From assembly GCA_902796435.1 (NCBI GenBank), contig CADBPG010000163.1, positions 1-44,366 on the forward strand: a DNA stretch of 44,366 nt. The letters are read 5' to 3'. Below, one piece after another: positions 16,642-24,188 of this stretch; position 1 is the stretch's first letter; each line of letters opens with the position of its first letter. Both the position numbers and the translations under genes were made by a program. This DNA is from an uncultured Eubacteriales bacterium. GTDB lineage: Bacteria > Bacillota > Clostridia > Lachnospirales > Bianqueaceae. The notes beneath the pieces were generated by a model. The model searched no databases, was not told the DNA's origin, and worked only from the letters and a program-made list of their open reading frames with translations.

Positions 16642-17207
16642 TGGGAACTAAAAAGAAGATCGATATGAATATCGCCAATCGATTGACGATCCTCAGAGTT
16701 CTGTTGATCCCTGTATTCATCGTTTTTTATATGACAGGGCTACTGCCGCATCCCTGGAACCGGATCTGTGCATTGGCTGTGTTTGCGCTGGCCTCTTATA
16801 CCGACCATCTGGACGGGCATCTGGCTCGCACCCGCGGTCTGGTCACGGATTTTGGCAAGTTCATGGATCCGCTGGCGGACAAGCTGCTAGTCATTTCGGC
16901 CTTGATCTGCTTTGTGGAGCGGGGTGAACTGGCCGGATGGATCGTGATCATCATCGTTGCGCGGGAATTCATCATCAGCGGTTTCCGTCTGGTCGCAGCT
17001 TCCAAGGGCGTGGTGATCGCCGCGGCCATGCTGGGCAAGATCAAGACCGTTGTACAGATGATCATGGCCATGCTGATCATTCTGGGCCTGGACTATTCCT
17101 GGTACCAGATCCTGATCACCATCAGCGCCTATCTGTCCATGATCCTGTCGATCGCTTCTGTTATCGAGTATATTTATAAGAACAGGGAAGTTCTCTATGA
17201 AGAATAA
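16641..17207 (+). CDS. pgsA: CDP-diacylglycerol--glycerol-3-phosphate 3-phosphatidyltransferase
   Basis: A 188-residue membrane enzyme that makes phosphatidylglycerophosphate, the committed step to phosphatidylglycerol and cardiolipin. The CDP-alcohol phosphatidyltransferase motif DG-x2-AR-x8-G-x3-D-x3-D is visible in HLDGHLARTRG...FGKFMDPLADK. Several hydrophobic helices are present. Two starts are possible: ATG 16641, overlapping the rimO stop, and ATG 16665, which gives the more typical MNIANRLTILR N-terminus. Overlap with rimO favours coupling. The 3-prime end overlaps cinA by 11 nt. Confidence 0.95.
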   Translation: MGTKKKIDMNIANRLTILRVLLIPVFIVFYMTGLLPHPWNRICALAVFALASYTDHLDGHLARTRGLVTDFGKFMDPLADKLLVISALICFVERGELAGWIVIIIVAREFIISGFRLVAASKGVVIAAAMLGKIKTVVQMIMAMLIILGLDYSWYQILITISAYLSMILSIASVIEYIYKNREVLYEE

Positions 17208-18456
17208 ATACTGGTCTGCAGAGATCATCGCCATCGGGACCGAGATCCTGTTGGGTGATATCGTAAACACCAACGCCTCCCATATTGCCCGGGGCCTTGC
17301 GGCCTTGGGCATCGACATGTTCCACCAGCAGGTGGTGGGGGACAATCCCGCGCGGGTGCTGGATGCCTTTGAACTGGCCTTCAGCCGCGCGGACATCGTG
17401 ATCACCACCGGAGGCCTTGGGCCTACGGGAGACGATCTTTCCAAAGAGATGGGTGCTCAGTATTTCGGGCTGCCCATGGAGGAGAACCAGGAGGCGCGCC
17501 GCAATATCGAGGACCGCTTAACGAAAATGGGCCGGCAGATCACGCCGAACAACTGGAAGCAGGCAATGCTGCCCCAGGGGGCTATTCCTTTGCAGAACGC
17601 CCATGGGACAGCGCCCGGCTTTATTCTGCGTAAGGAAGATCAGATCCTGATCATGTTGCCTGGCCCGCCATCCGAGATGCGGCCCATGTTCGATGATCAG
17701 GTCTGCCCGTATCTTCGGACCCTGTCCCCGGAGGTCATGATCTCCCGGACCCTGCATCTGTGCGGGATCGGGGAATCTGCCCTGGAGCACAGGCTGCACG
17801 AGCGGATGGAGCGTATGACCAATCCGACTTTGGCGCCCTATGCCAAGACCGGTATGGTGGATCTGCGGATCACTGCAAAAGCCGCGTCTGAGGAAGAAGC
17901 TCTGGAGATGATCCGGCCCGAGGAGGAAGCGCTCAGAAAAGAGCTGGGCACATTGATCTATGGCGCGGATGAGGATACGTTGGAGAGCGTTGTGGGTGCG
18001 CTGCTGATCCATAAAAAAATATCGATCAGTGCCGCGGAATCCTGCACAGGAGGCCTTTTTTCCGGACAGCTGATCAACTATAATGGGATTTCGGAAGTGT
18101 ACAAGGCCGGCTTCATTACATATTCCAATGAAGCGAAGGAGCAGTTCCTGGGTGTGCCCCACGAAACCCTTGTGCAGTATGGAGCGGTCAGCCAGCAGAC
18201 GGCGAAGGCCATGGCAGAGGGTGCCGCAAAGGCAGCCGGGACTGATGCTTCCGTTGCCATCACGGGCATTGCCGGTCCGGGCGGCGGTACGCCGGAAAAG
18301 CCGGTCGGCCTCATCTACGTAGGAGTCCATGTCCGCGGCAGGACAGAAGTTCTCGAGCTACATCTTTCGGGTGACAGGCAGGAAAACCGCAGACGCACGG
18401 TGATCCAGGCGCTCAACAAGCTGCGCCTCATGCTCCTCGAGGAACCGGAAGTATAA
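17197..18456 (+). CDS. cinA: CinA family protein (competence/damage-inducible; NMN amidohydrolase domain)
   Basis: A 419-residue cytoplasmic protein with two domains. The N-terminal molybdopterin-binding-like (COG1058) domain, about 1-170, has [16 protein letters not shown] and [13 protein letters not shown]. The C-terminal PncC-type nicotinamide-nucleotide amidohydrolase domain, about 255-415, has [15 protein letters not shown] and [17 protein letters not shown]. It is known for NAD recycling and often precedes recA in Firmicutes. It overlaps pgsA by 11 nt. recA follows 79 bp later. Confidence 0.95.
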   Translation: MKNKYWSAEIIAIGTEILLGDIVNTNASHIARGLAALGIDMFHQQVVGDNPARVLDAFELAFSRADIVITTGGLGPTGDDLSKEMGAQYFGLPMEENQEARRNIEDRLTKMGRQITPNNWKQAMLPQGAIPLQNAHGTAPGFILRKEDQILIMLPGPPSEMRPMFDDQVCPYLRTLSPEVMISRTLHLCGIGESALEHRLHERMERMTNPTLAPYAKTGMVDLRITAKAASEEEALEMIRPEEEALRKELGTLIYGADEDTLESVVGALLIHKKISISAAESCTGGLFSGQLINYNGISEVYKAGFITYSNEAKEQFLGVPHETLVQYGAVSQQTAKAMAEGAAKAAGTDASVAITGIAGPGGGTPEKPVGLIYVGVHVRGRTEVLELHLSGDRQENRRRTVIQALNKLRLMLLEEPEV

Positions 18457-18535
18457 AAATCCCGCATGTACTGCACACAAAAGAAAAAACAGCCTAATAT
18501 ACACTATAGAGATTATTTCAGGAGGATACTTAATC

Positions 18536-19564
18536 ATGGCAGGTAACGAAAGACAGAAAGCGTTGGAAGCAGCCATTTCACAGATCCAGAAAAGCTACGG
18601 CCAAGGCGCGATCATGAAACTGGGCGAGTCCGTCAACATGAATGTCGAAACCATTCCCACTGGCTCCTTAAGCCTGGATGCGGCGCTGGGCGTCGGCGGT
18701 ATTCCGCGCGGCCGTATCGTCGAGATCTACGGACCGGAATCTAGTGGTAAAACCACGGTCGCACTGCATATGGTGGCCGAGGCACAAAAGCGCGGCGGCA
18801 TCGCCGGCTATATCGATGCGGAACACGCGATGGACCCGGCCTATGCGCGCAATCTGGGCGTGGATATCGAAAACCTTTACATTTCCCAGCCGGACAATGG
18901 TGAACAAGCACTGGAAATCACCGAGACTATGGTTCGTTCCGGTGCTATGGACATCGTTGTCGTGGACTCTGTCGCGGCGCTGGTGCCCAAGGCCGAGATC
19001 GATGGCGAAATGGGTGATTCTCACGTGGGTCTGCAGGCGCGCCTTATGTCGCAGGCACTGCGCAAACTGACGGGTGCTATCAATAAGTCCAACTGCATCG
19101 TCGTCTTTATCAACCAGCTGCGTGAAAAGGTCGGTGTCATGTTCGGTAATCCGGAAACCACCACCGGCGGTCGTGCGCTGAAATTCTATGCTTCCGTACG
19201 TCTGGATGTCCGCCGTACCGAAACCCTGAAGGCCAATGGCGAATTTATTGGTAACCATGTGCGTGTCAAGGTCGTCAAGAACAAGGTGGCCCCTCCCTTC
19301 AAAGAAGCAGAGTTCGACATCATGTACGGGCAGGGCATCTCCCGTGAGGGTGATATCCTGGATCTTGCCGCAAACGAGGGCATCGTGATCAAGAGCGGCG
19401 CCTGGTACAATTATAATGACGAGCGTCTGGGGCAGGGCCGTGAAAACGTGAAAAAGCTCCTCCACGACAATCCGGAGCTCATGGCCGAGATCGAGCATAA
19501 GGTCCGTGTCAAACTGGGCTTCGATGCTGCCCCGGAAGAGGCCGAGGCAGAAACTGAAGAATAA
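18536..19564 (+). CDS. recA: recombinase RecA
   Basis: A 342-residue ATP-dependent strand-exchange protein for homologous recombination and LexA/SOS activation. Walker [10 protein letters not shown] is at about 66-74, and the Walker B region [14 protein letters not shown] and the DNA-binding loop region [14 protein letters not shown] are clear. It has a short acidic C-terminus (EEAEAETEE). The ATG follows CAGGAGGATAC. The 79-bp upstream gap has only a weak promoter candidate (TGCACA 18472, TAATAT 18495) and no visible Gram-positive LexA box, so expression may come largely by read-through from cinA. Confidence 0.98.
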   Translation: MAGNERQKALEAAISQIQKSYGQGAIMKLGESVNMNVETIPTGSLSLDAALGVGGIPRGRIVEIYGPESSGKTTVALHMVAEAQKRGGIAGYIDAEHAMDPAYARNLGVDIENLYISQPDNGEQALEITETMVRSGAMDIVVVDSVAALVPKAEIDGEMGDSHVGLQARLMSQALRKLTGAINKSNCIVVFINQLREKVGVMFGNPETTTGGRALKFYASVRLDVRRTETLKANGEFIGNHVRVKVVKNKVAPPFKEAEFDIMYGQGISREGDILDLAANEGIVIKSGAWYNYNDERLGQGRENVKKLLHDNPELMAEIEHKVRVKLGFDAAPEEAEAETEE

Positions 19565-19578
19565 GCTCGATCATTTTT

Positions 19579-20109
19579 ATGAGAACTGCAGGTAAAAACA
19601 AGCGCCGGATCCCGGAGTTTACTTCGGAATCCGAGCGCAGTTCTTTTTACAGGAATGAAGCGCTGCATTTTCTGGATTTCAAAATGCGGACGGAGGCCGA
19701 GATCCGCACCCATCTCAAGGAAAAGCAGTGTCCTTCAGAGGTCTCCGATGAGGTGTTGGACTTTCTGAAGGAATATCATTATGTGGACGATGCGCGGTAT
19801 GCGCTGTTGTACATTCGCCAGGAGCAGGAACTGCACCATCGCTCACGGAAGGACATCACCACCCGGCTGCTCAGTAAGGGCATCGATGGTGGCCTGATCT
19901 CCGAAGCTTTCGATGAAAATGGGTCAGATGAGGAAACCGAGTTGGAAATGGCCCGCTGGCATTTGCAGAAGAAAACCAGGTCTGAAGCAGTCCAGCCGGA
20001 CAAGCTCATGGCATTCTTGGAAAGAAAGGGCTTTTCATATCGGACCATCAAAGCAGCACTGCAAGAGTTTGCTGATTCTGAAAGTGCGTGGCTTGACGAT
20101 AGTATTTGA
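19579..20109 (+). CDS. recX: regulatory protein RecX
   Basis: A 176-residue modulator that binds RecA filaments and limits or tunes their activity. Three-helix repeats of the family are visible, for example ALHFLDFKMRTEAEIRTHL, VLDFLKEYHYVDDARYA and ITTRLLSKGIDGGLI. The N-terminus (MRTAGKNKRRIPEFTS) is basic. There is no strong ribosome binding site before ATG 19579 (GATCATTTTT); the 14-bp gap after recA suggests coupling or low expression. It ends at the terminator 20114-20139. Confidence 0.9.
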   Translation: MRTAGKNKRRIPEFTSESERSSFYRNEALHFLDFKMRTEAEIRTHLKEKQCPSEVSDEVLDFLKEYHYVDDARYALLYIRQEQELHHRSRKDITTRLLSKGIDGGLISEAFDENGSDEETELEMARWHLQKKTRSEAVQPDKLMAFLERKGFSYRTIKAALQEFADSESAWLDDSI

Positions 20110-20113
20110 CCAC

Positions 20114-20139
20114 GAGACGGAATCTTTCCGTCTCTTTTT
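20114..20139 (+). terminator. terminator of recA-recX
   Basis: GAGACGGA (20114-20121) pairs with TCCGTCTC (20127-20134), followed by T5. It separates the housekeeping operon from the serpin gene. Confidence 0.88.
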
Positions 20140-20150
20140 CTTAAAACTCA

Positions 20151-20176
20151 TGAAACATTTCGTACCATTTGTCGTC
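20151..20176 (+). promoter_or_regulatory. ECF-sigma-type promoter of the serpin gene
   Basis: TGAAAC (20151-20156), a 16-bp spacer and CGTC (20173-20176) match the -35/-10 pattern recognised by extracytoplasmic-function sigma factors in Firmicutes (for example the SigW/SigV/SigX group). No sigma-A boxes are evident in the 133-bp gap. A 7-bp inverted repeat, GTCTTTA/TAAAGAC (20174-20193), overlaps the expected start of transcription. Confidence 0.65.
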
Positions 20177-20242
20177 TTTATGGGTATAAAGACAGTGGGC
20201 GGCGGTAAGCTGCGCACATCCGACAGAAAGAGGGTATGAACT

Positions 20243-21688
20243 ATGAAGAATAAAGACCAGTTCGATGCATTAGAAGTGGTCCATGAGGAACTCGATCAGA
20301 ATGGGCGGAAAGAACGGGCGCCCAGAAGGGTCCTGTGGATGCGCTGTGCAGCGGCCGCGGCCTGTGCTTTGGCTCTGCTCGTAGCATTTCTTAAGTCGCC
20401 GTTTTTCAAGAGTAAGTTCGGCAAGGAGGAGGCGTCTGGACAGGCAGGGGAAAGCTTCGCGGTCCAGGCTGAATATCCGGAACCCGTAGCTGAGCAGATG
20501 AGTGTCAACGAGTTCTATGAAAACGATGCCCATTGGGACTGGTGGGAATCCTACCGGAAGCTTACGGACAGGTCTTCCAAGCTGCAGCCGGGGCTCCAGG
20601 GGTTCTATACATCCATGATGGGGCAGATCCTGGGCAGTGGGGATGACAACATCGTATGTTCTCCGATCAACCTTTACATCGCCTTTGCGATGCTGGCAGA
20701 AGTTTCGGATGGAGAGACGAGGCAGCAGGTTCTGGATATGCTGGGCAGTACTGACATCGAAACAGTACGAGCTCAGGTCGATGCGTTGTGGCAGAGCAAC
20801 TATGTCGACACACCGGTGCTGAAAAGTCTGCTGGCCAATTCGATCTGGCTGGACCAGTCGGTGGGCTACAATAGTGAAACGCTCCAGCGCCTGGCCGATC
20901 AGTACCATGCCTCTTCCTTCAGCGGTACTCCTGGTTCGGCGGAAATGGATGAGGCCTTGCGCCACTGGACCGATGAAAACACCGGAAATCTGCTGACTGA
21001 GTATACGAAGGATATGAAGATCGCTCCGGACACGGTTCTGGAAATCCTTTCGACGATCTATTACAAGGCTACCTGGCAGGATGTGTTCCTTGCCCAGAAT
21101 ACGACACAGGAAGTTTTTCACGGGACCCAGGGCGACTCGACCGTGGACATGATGCATCGTTCAGATATGATGGGCGTTTACAGGACCGACAAGTTCAGCG
21201 CGATCAGCCTGAACCTGATGGACAGCGGCAGTATGGTCTTCTATCTGCCAAATGAAGGTATAGATGTGCGGGCGCTGGCTGCTGATCCGGAAGTGTTCGA
21301 AGCCACGAAGCCTATAGAGAATGAGGCTTGGTCTTACCCCATGGTCCATCTGTCCTTGCCGAAATTCAAAGTGACGGCAAAGACAGATCTGATCGAGACG
21401 ATCCGGGCATTGGGTGTGACAGATGCTTTGGATCACACAGTTTCTGATTTCACTCCGCTGACTACGGAGAAAGATCAGTTATATGTCAGCAAGGCGGAGC
21501 ATGCCGCCATGATCGAGATCGATGAGGAAGGTGTTACCGGAGCCGCCTATACACAATTGGAACTGGCGGAAGGGGCAGCGGAGCCAAATGAGGAGATCGA
21601 TTTCGTGGTCGATCGGCCATTTATGTTTGTTGTGACCAGTAGAGACGGGTCCATTCTGTTTTCCGGAATCGTTCAGAATATTCAATGA
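20243..21688 (+). CDS. membrane-anchored serpin (serine protease inhibitor)
   Basis: A 481-residue serpin-fold protein, which would trap serine (or cysteine) proteases as a covalent suicide complex outside the cell. A short cytoplasmic N-terminus (1-29) is followed by one transmembrane helix (about 30-50, Ala/Leu-rich) and no cleavable lipobox, so the serpin domain (about 110-480) is tethered to the outer face. Visible family marks are NIVCSPINLYIAFAMLAEVS, the hinge EEGVTGAAYT (from residue 428) and the C-terminal DRPFMFVVTSRDGSILFSGI. By alignment with antithrombin-like loops the scissile bond falls near AEGAAEP, giving a small or acidic P1. The ATG follows AAAGAGGGT. It is transcribed alone from an ECF-type promoter. 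No ECF sigma gene is in the window. Confidence 0.9.
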   Translation: MKNKDQFDALEVVHEELDQNGRKERAPRRVLWMRCAAAAACALALLVAFLKSPFFKSKFGKEEASGQAGESFAVQAEYPEPVAEQMSVNEFYENDAHWDWWESYRKLTDRSSKLQPGLQGFYTSMMGQILGSGDDNIVCSPINLYIAFAMLAEVSDGETRQQVLDMLGSTDIETVRAQVDALWQSNYVDTPVLKSLLANSIWLDQSVGYNSETLQRLADQYHASSFSGTPGSAEMDEALRHWTDENTGNLLTEYTKDMKIAPDTVLEILSTIYYKATWQDVFLAQNTTQEVFHGTQGDSTVDMMHRSDMMGVYRTDKFSAISLNLMDSGSMVFYLPNEGIDVRALAADPEVFEATKPIENEAWSYPMVHLSLPKFKVTAKTDLIETIRALGVTDALDHTVSDFTPLTTEKDQLYVSKAEHAAMIEIDEEGVTGAAYTQLELAEGAAEPNEEIDFVVDRPFMFVVTSRDGSILFSGIVQNIQ

Positions 21689-21713
21689 AATACAAGAGGT
21701 TTCAAAATATTGG

Positions 21714-21744
21714 AAAAGGACGTGTGTGAGTACACGTCCTTTTT
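21714..21744 (+). terminator. terminator of the serpin gene
   Basis: AAAAGGACGTGT (21714-21725) pairs with ACACGTCCTTTT (21732-21743), with a T-tract. Confidence 0.88.
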
Positions 21745-21769
21745 GGTAGAGAAAAACTTCGCCTCGAAA

Positions 21770-21879
21770 CACATGTTTTTAATATTTTATATTTGTTTTC
21801 GCATGTGAAATTTAAAACGCCACATGTCTTATTAATGAGTGTGTTAGATTTACATGTGATTTTGGAACAGGCCACATGT
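21770..21879. repeat. regular CACATGT / ACATGTG array
   Basis: CACATGT occurs at 21770, 21821 and 21873. Its reverse complement pattern lies at 21801 (GCATGTG) and 21852 (ACATGTG). This makes two tandem units of 51 and 52 bp, each an inverted pair with arms exactly 24 bp apart, plus a final half-site. The sequence between the sites is AT-rich and not conserved. No gene is visible. Confidence 0.75.
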
Positions 21880-21888
21880 TAAGCAGAG

Positions 21889-21979
21889 GTCCTCGTGCCT
21901 TTTGTCGCCCCAAATGTAATAGAAAGCCCTCCTGCAAGCAGTGGGCTTTCTATTCCGCTTGGTGCGGGACTTATTTGGT
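21889..21979. repeat. partial palindromic element, related to the right half of 22156-22327
   Basis: Begins GTCCTCGTGCCTTTTGTCGC (21889-21908) and ends GGACTTATTTGGT (21967-21979), both shared exactly with 22234-22253 and 22317-22329. Between them is a perfect 12-bp stem, AATAGAAAGCCC (21918-21929) with GGGCTTTCTATT (21943-21954), around the loop core CTGCAAGCAG (21932-21941). The left terminal repeat is missing, so it looks truncated. Confidence 0.8.
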
Positions 21980-21990
21980 GCAATAAAAAC

Positions 21991-22075
21991 GGAGGCCTGC
22001 GCGCTGGCGCGCATTCGGCCTCCTAAAAGCACTCGGACTCCCGTGCTGCGCACTTCATCCTCGTGCTTTTTGCGT
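21991..22075. repeat. partial palindromic element, related to the left half of 22156-22327
   Basis: The hairpin GGAGGCC...GGCCTCC (21991-21997, 22017-22023) contains an inner TGCGCGC/GCGCGCA stem. It is followed by AAAAGCAC (22025-22032) pairing with GTGCTTTT (22063-22070). The second part shares the core ACTCGGACT...CGTGC...TCCTCGTGC with 22202-22244. Confidence 0.72.
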
Positions 22076-22142
22076 TCTTAAGGTCGTATAAAAGCGCGAG
22101 TATACAAGTACACTCGCGCTTCTTTATACGACTTTAGAACGC
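22072..22142. repeat. 71-bp long nested hairpin
   Basis: Three nested perfect stems: GCGTTCT (22072-22078) with AGAACGC (22136-22142), GTCGTATAAA (22083-22092) with TTTATACGAC (22123-22132), and AGCGCGAGT (22093-22101) with ACTCGCGCT (22112-22120). In total 26 base pairs close a loop of about 10 nt. No T-tract follows, so it is not a normal terminator. Confidence 0.82.
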
Positions 22143-22155
22143 TTTTAGAAGTGTT

Positions 22156-22327
22156 CAAATAAGTCCCCGCGCGGCTGCACTGCGTTCCCGCCGCGCTAAA
22201 AGGCACTCGGACTTTCGTGCGCATACGCACTACGTCCTCGTGCCTTTTGTCGCGCCTTATGCAAAAAAGAATGCCATTCTGCAAGCAGATGGCATTCCAT
22301 TTTTGCGCAATGCGCTGGACTTATTTG
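22156..22327. repeat. 172-bp MITE-like element with 11-bp terminal inverted repeats
   Basis: CAAATAAGTCC (22156-22166) is the exact reverse complement of GGACTTATTTG (22317-22327). Inside are three hairpins in a row: GCGCGGC/GCCGCGC (22169-22175, 22190-22196), AAAAGGCAC/GTGCCTTTT (22198-22206, 22240-22248) and GAATGCCAT/ATGGCATTC (22269-22277, 22289-22297). There is no coding capacity. The right terminal repeat contains the TAA stop and last codon of pruA. A target-site duplication is not evident. Confidence 0.65.
22263..22297 (-). terminator. terminator of pruA
   Basis: Read on the minus strand, GAATGCCAT and ATGGCATTC form a 9-bp stem followed by six T (22268 down to 22263). It lies 24 bp after the pruA stop and is part of the palindromic element. 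Confidence 0.8.
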
Positions 22328-23946
22328 GTCATGTATGGATACGTGATCGCAGTAGTCGGGACCAGGGTTTCTTTGATGTTGCGGGTGCTGGTCCAGCGGT
22401 AGAGGTTCAGCATGGAGCCGGCTTTGTCGTTGGTGCCGGAGGCGCGGCCGCCGCCGAAGGGCTGCTGTCCTACGACTGCGCCGGTGGGCTTGTCGTTGAT
22501 GTAGAAGTTGCCGGCTGCGGAGGAGAGCTTCTGTTCCATGTAGATGATGGCGTTGCGGTCGTTTGCGAAGATCGCACCGGTCAGAGCGTACGGAGAAGCG
22601 GTGTTGCAGGCCTCCAGAGCCTCATCCAGCTGATCATCCGGGTATACATAGACGCTCAGGACCGGTCCGAAGATCTCTTCGACCATGGTCTTCTCATAAG
22701 GAGTCTTGCACTCGATGACGGTCGGATATACGAAGTAACCCTTGGAATCATCCAGAGAACCGCAGAGGATCTCGCTGTTCTCGGAAGCGGCTGCGTAGTC
22801 AACGTAGGATTTGATGTTATCGAAGGAAGCCTTGTCGATGACGGCGCCCAGCATCGTGGTGTAGTCGGTCACGTCGCCGACCTTGAGGGCGGTGGCTTCT
22901 TCGATCAGGCGCGGCTTGACCTGGCCCCACAGGCTTGCGGGAATGAAGGCGCGGGAAGCGGCGGAGCACTTCTGACCCTGATACTCGAAGGCGCCGCGGA
23001 CCAGTGCTGCGACCAGAGGCTCGACAGCGGCTGTGGGATGTGCGAAGACGAAGTCCTTACCGCCGGTCTCGCCGACCAGACGCGGATAGGATTCATAATC
23101 GAAGATGGTCTCACCGACCTGTTTCCAGATGGTCTTGAAGACCTGGGTGGAACCGGTGAAATGGACGCCGGCCAGCATCTTGTCGGACAGGACGTACTTG
23201 CTGACATCGGAGCCGCGGCTGGGCACGAAGTTGATGACTCCGGCGGGCAGTCCGGCTTCCATCATGATCTGCAGGAAGTAGTAGTTAGAAAGAACAGCGG
23301 TGGAAGAGGGCTTCCACAGAGCAACGTTGCCCATGATCGCTGGAGCGGTCGGCAGGTTGCCGCCGATGGAGGTGAAGTTGAACGGGGTGATGGCCATGAT
23401 GAAACCATCCAGCGGACGGTACTCGAGACGGTCCCAGATACCCTTGGAGCTGTTCGGCTGCTGCGCGAAGATCTCCTGAGCGAAATAGGTGTTGAAACGA
23501 AGGAAGTCGGCCAGCTCGCAGGCGGAGTCGATCTCGGCCTGGAAAGCGGTCTTGCTCTGGCCCAGCATGGTGGCCGCGTTGATCTTGGCGCGGTAGGGGC
23601 CTGTCAGAAGTTCAGCAGCCTTGATGAAGATGCTGGCGCGGTGCTCCCAGGGCATGAACTCCCAGGCTTTCTTGGCTTCCAGCGCAGCTGCGATGGCGTC
23701 TTTCAATTCTTTCTCGCCGGCCATATGATAGCGGGCGATGACGTGCTGATGGTCATGGGGCATGACGATGTCTTTCGTGATGCCGGTGCGGACTTCTTTG
23801 CCGCCGATGATCAGCGGGATCTCGACGATCTGGGCAGATTGTTTTTCCAGTTCTGCAGTCAGAGCCAGGCGCTCGGGAGATCCGGGCATATATCCAAGGA
23901 CCGGCTCGTTGGCCGGCATGGCAAGCTTGTAGGTACCGTTGTTCAT
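22321..23946 (-). CDS. pruA: L-glutamate gamma-semialdehyde (P5C) dehydrogenase
   Basis: A 541-residue aldehyde dehydrogenase that oxidises glutamate-gamma-semialdehyde (the open form of 1-pyrroline-5-carboxylate) to glutamate with NAD. It is free-standing, not fused to proline dehydrogenase, and has the length of the ALDH4A1-type family. ALDH marks include AITPFNFTSIGG, FTGSTQVFK, the catalytic Glu in LVGETGGKD, the catalytic Cys in EYQGQKCSAASRAF and EEIFGPVLSVYVY. The ATG follows TAGGAGCG. It is divergent from the wall protein-hypD transcript and ends within a palindromic element whose hairpin is its terminator. With HypD making P5C, it probably routes hydroxyproline to glutamate. A long open frame on the opposite strand is a shadow. 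Confidence 0.94.
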   Translation of the reverse strand: MNNGTYKLAMPANEPVLGYMPGSPERLALTAELEKQSAQIVEIPLIIGGKEVRTGITKDIVMPHDHQHVIARYHMAGEKELKDAIAAALEAKKAWEFMPWEHRASIFIKAAELLTGPYRAKINAATMLGQSKTAFQAEIDSACELADFLRFNTYFAQEIFAQQPNSSKGIWDRLEYRPLDGFIMAITPFNFTSIGGNLPTAPAIMGNVALWKPSSTAVLSNYYFLQIMMEAGLPAGVINFVPSRGSDVSKYVLSDKMLAGVHFTGSTQVFKTIWKQVGETIFDYESYPRLVGETGGKDFVFAHPTAAVEPLVAALVRGAFEYQGQKCSAASRAFIPASLWGQVKPRLIEEATALKVGDVTDYTTMLGAVIDKASFDNIKSYVDYAAASENSEILCGSLDDSKGYFVYPTVIECKTPYEKTMVEEIFGPVLSVYVYPDDQLDEALEACNTASPYALTGAIFANDRNAIIYMEQKLSSAAGNFYINDKPTGAVVGQQPFGGGRASGTNDKAGSMLNLYRWTSTRNIKETLVPTTAITYPYMTK

Positions 23947-23987
23947 AATCTTACGCTCCTAACTATGATAAATGTTATGATATTATG

Positions 23988-24016
23988 ATTATACATTTCC
24001 ACAGTATAAAAATCAA
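23988..24016 (-). promoter_or_regulatory. promoter of pruA
   Basis: On the minus strand, TTGATT (24016-24011) and TATAAT (23993-23988) are separated by 17 bp, 42 bp before the ATG. It is back-to-back with the promoter at 24046-24075. Confidence 0.7.
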
Positions 24017-24045
24017 CCTGTAAATCAATTGTAATGGTGTTTTAC

Positions 24046-24075
24046 TTGACAGCTTTTGGGAAAAGTGGGTATAAT
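24046..24075 (+). promoter_or_regulatory. promoter of wall protein-hypD
   Basis: TTGACA (24046-24051) and TATAAT (24070-24075) with an 18-bp spacer. A second TATAAT lies at 24080. The 110-nt leader contains two CTATAG palindromes (24088, 24099) and a GC-rich GGGGGCGGCAGCCG segment, but no riboswitch class I recognise. Confidence 0.75.
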
Positions 24076-24188
24076 CATGTATAATAGCTATAGAATGCGC
24101 TATAGAGAAAAAAGCACAGCTGCGTATCGCCCGGATATAAAGAAAAGTTTTTGGGGGCGGCAGCCGAGGAAAAACAGGGGGCATTATG

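Noticed and set aside
21850-22284. Short minus-strand frames at 21850-22053 and 22078-22284
   Set aside because: They translate palindromic repeats, have no ribosome binding site and encode low-information Arg/Thr-rich peptides.
22240-23988. 582-codon open frame on the plus strand opposite pruA
   Set aside because: It is a mirror of a GC-rich gene, with no domain and a biased residue content. pruA on the minus strand has all ALDH motifs, a promoter and a terminator.
24086-24185. c-di-GMP or c-di-AMP riboswitch in the wall-protein leader
   Set aside because: A GC-rich GGGGGCGGCAGCCG segment looks suggestive, but the conserved cores of those classes are missing and the leader is short.
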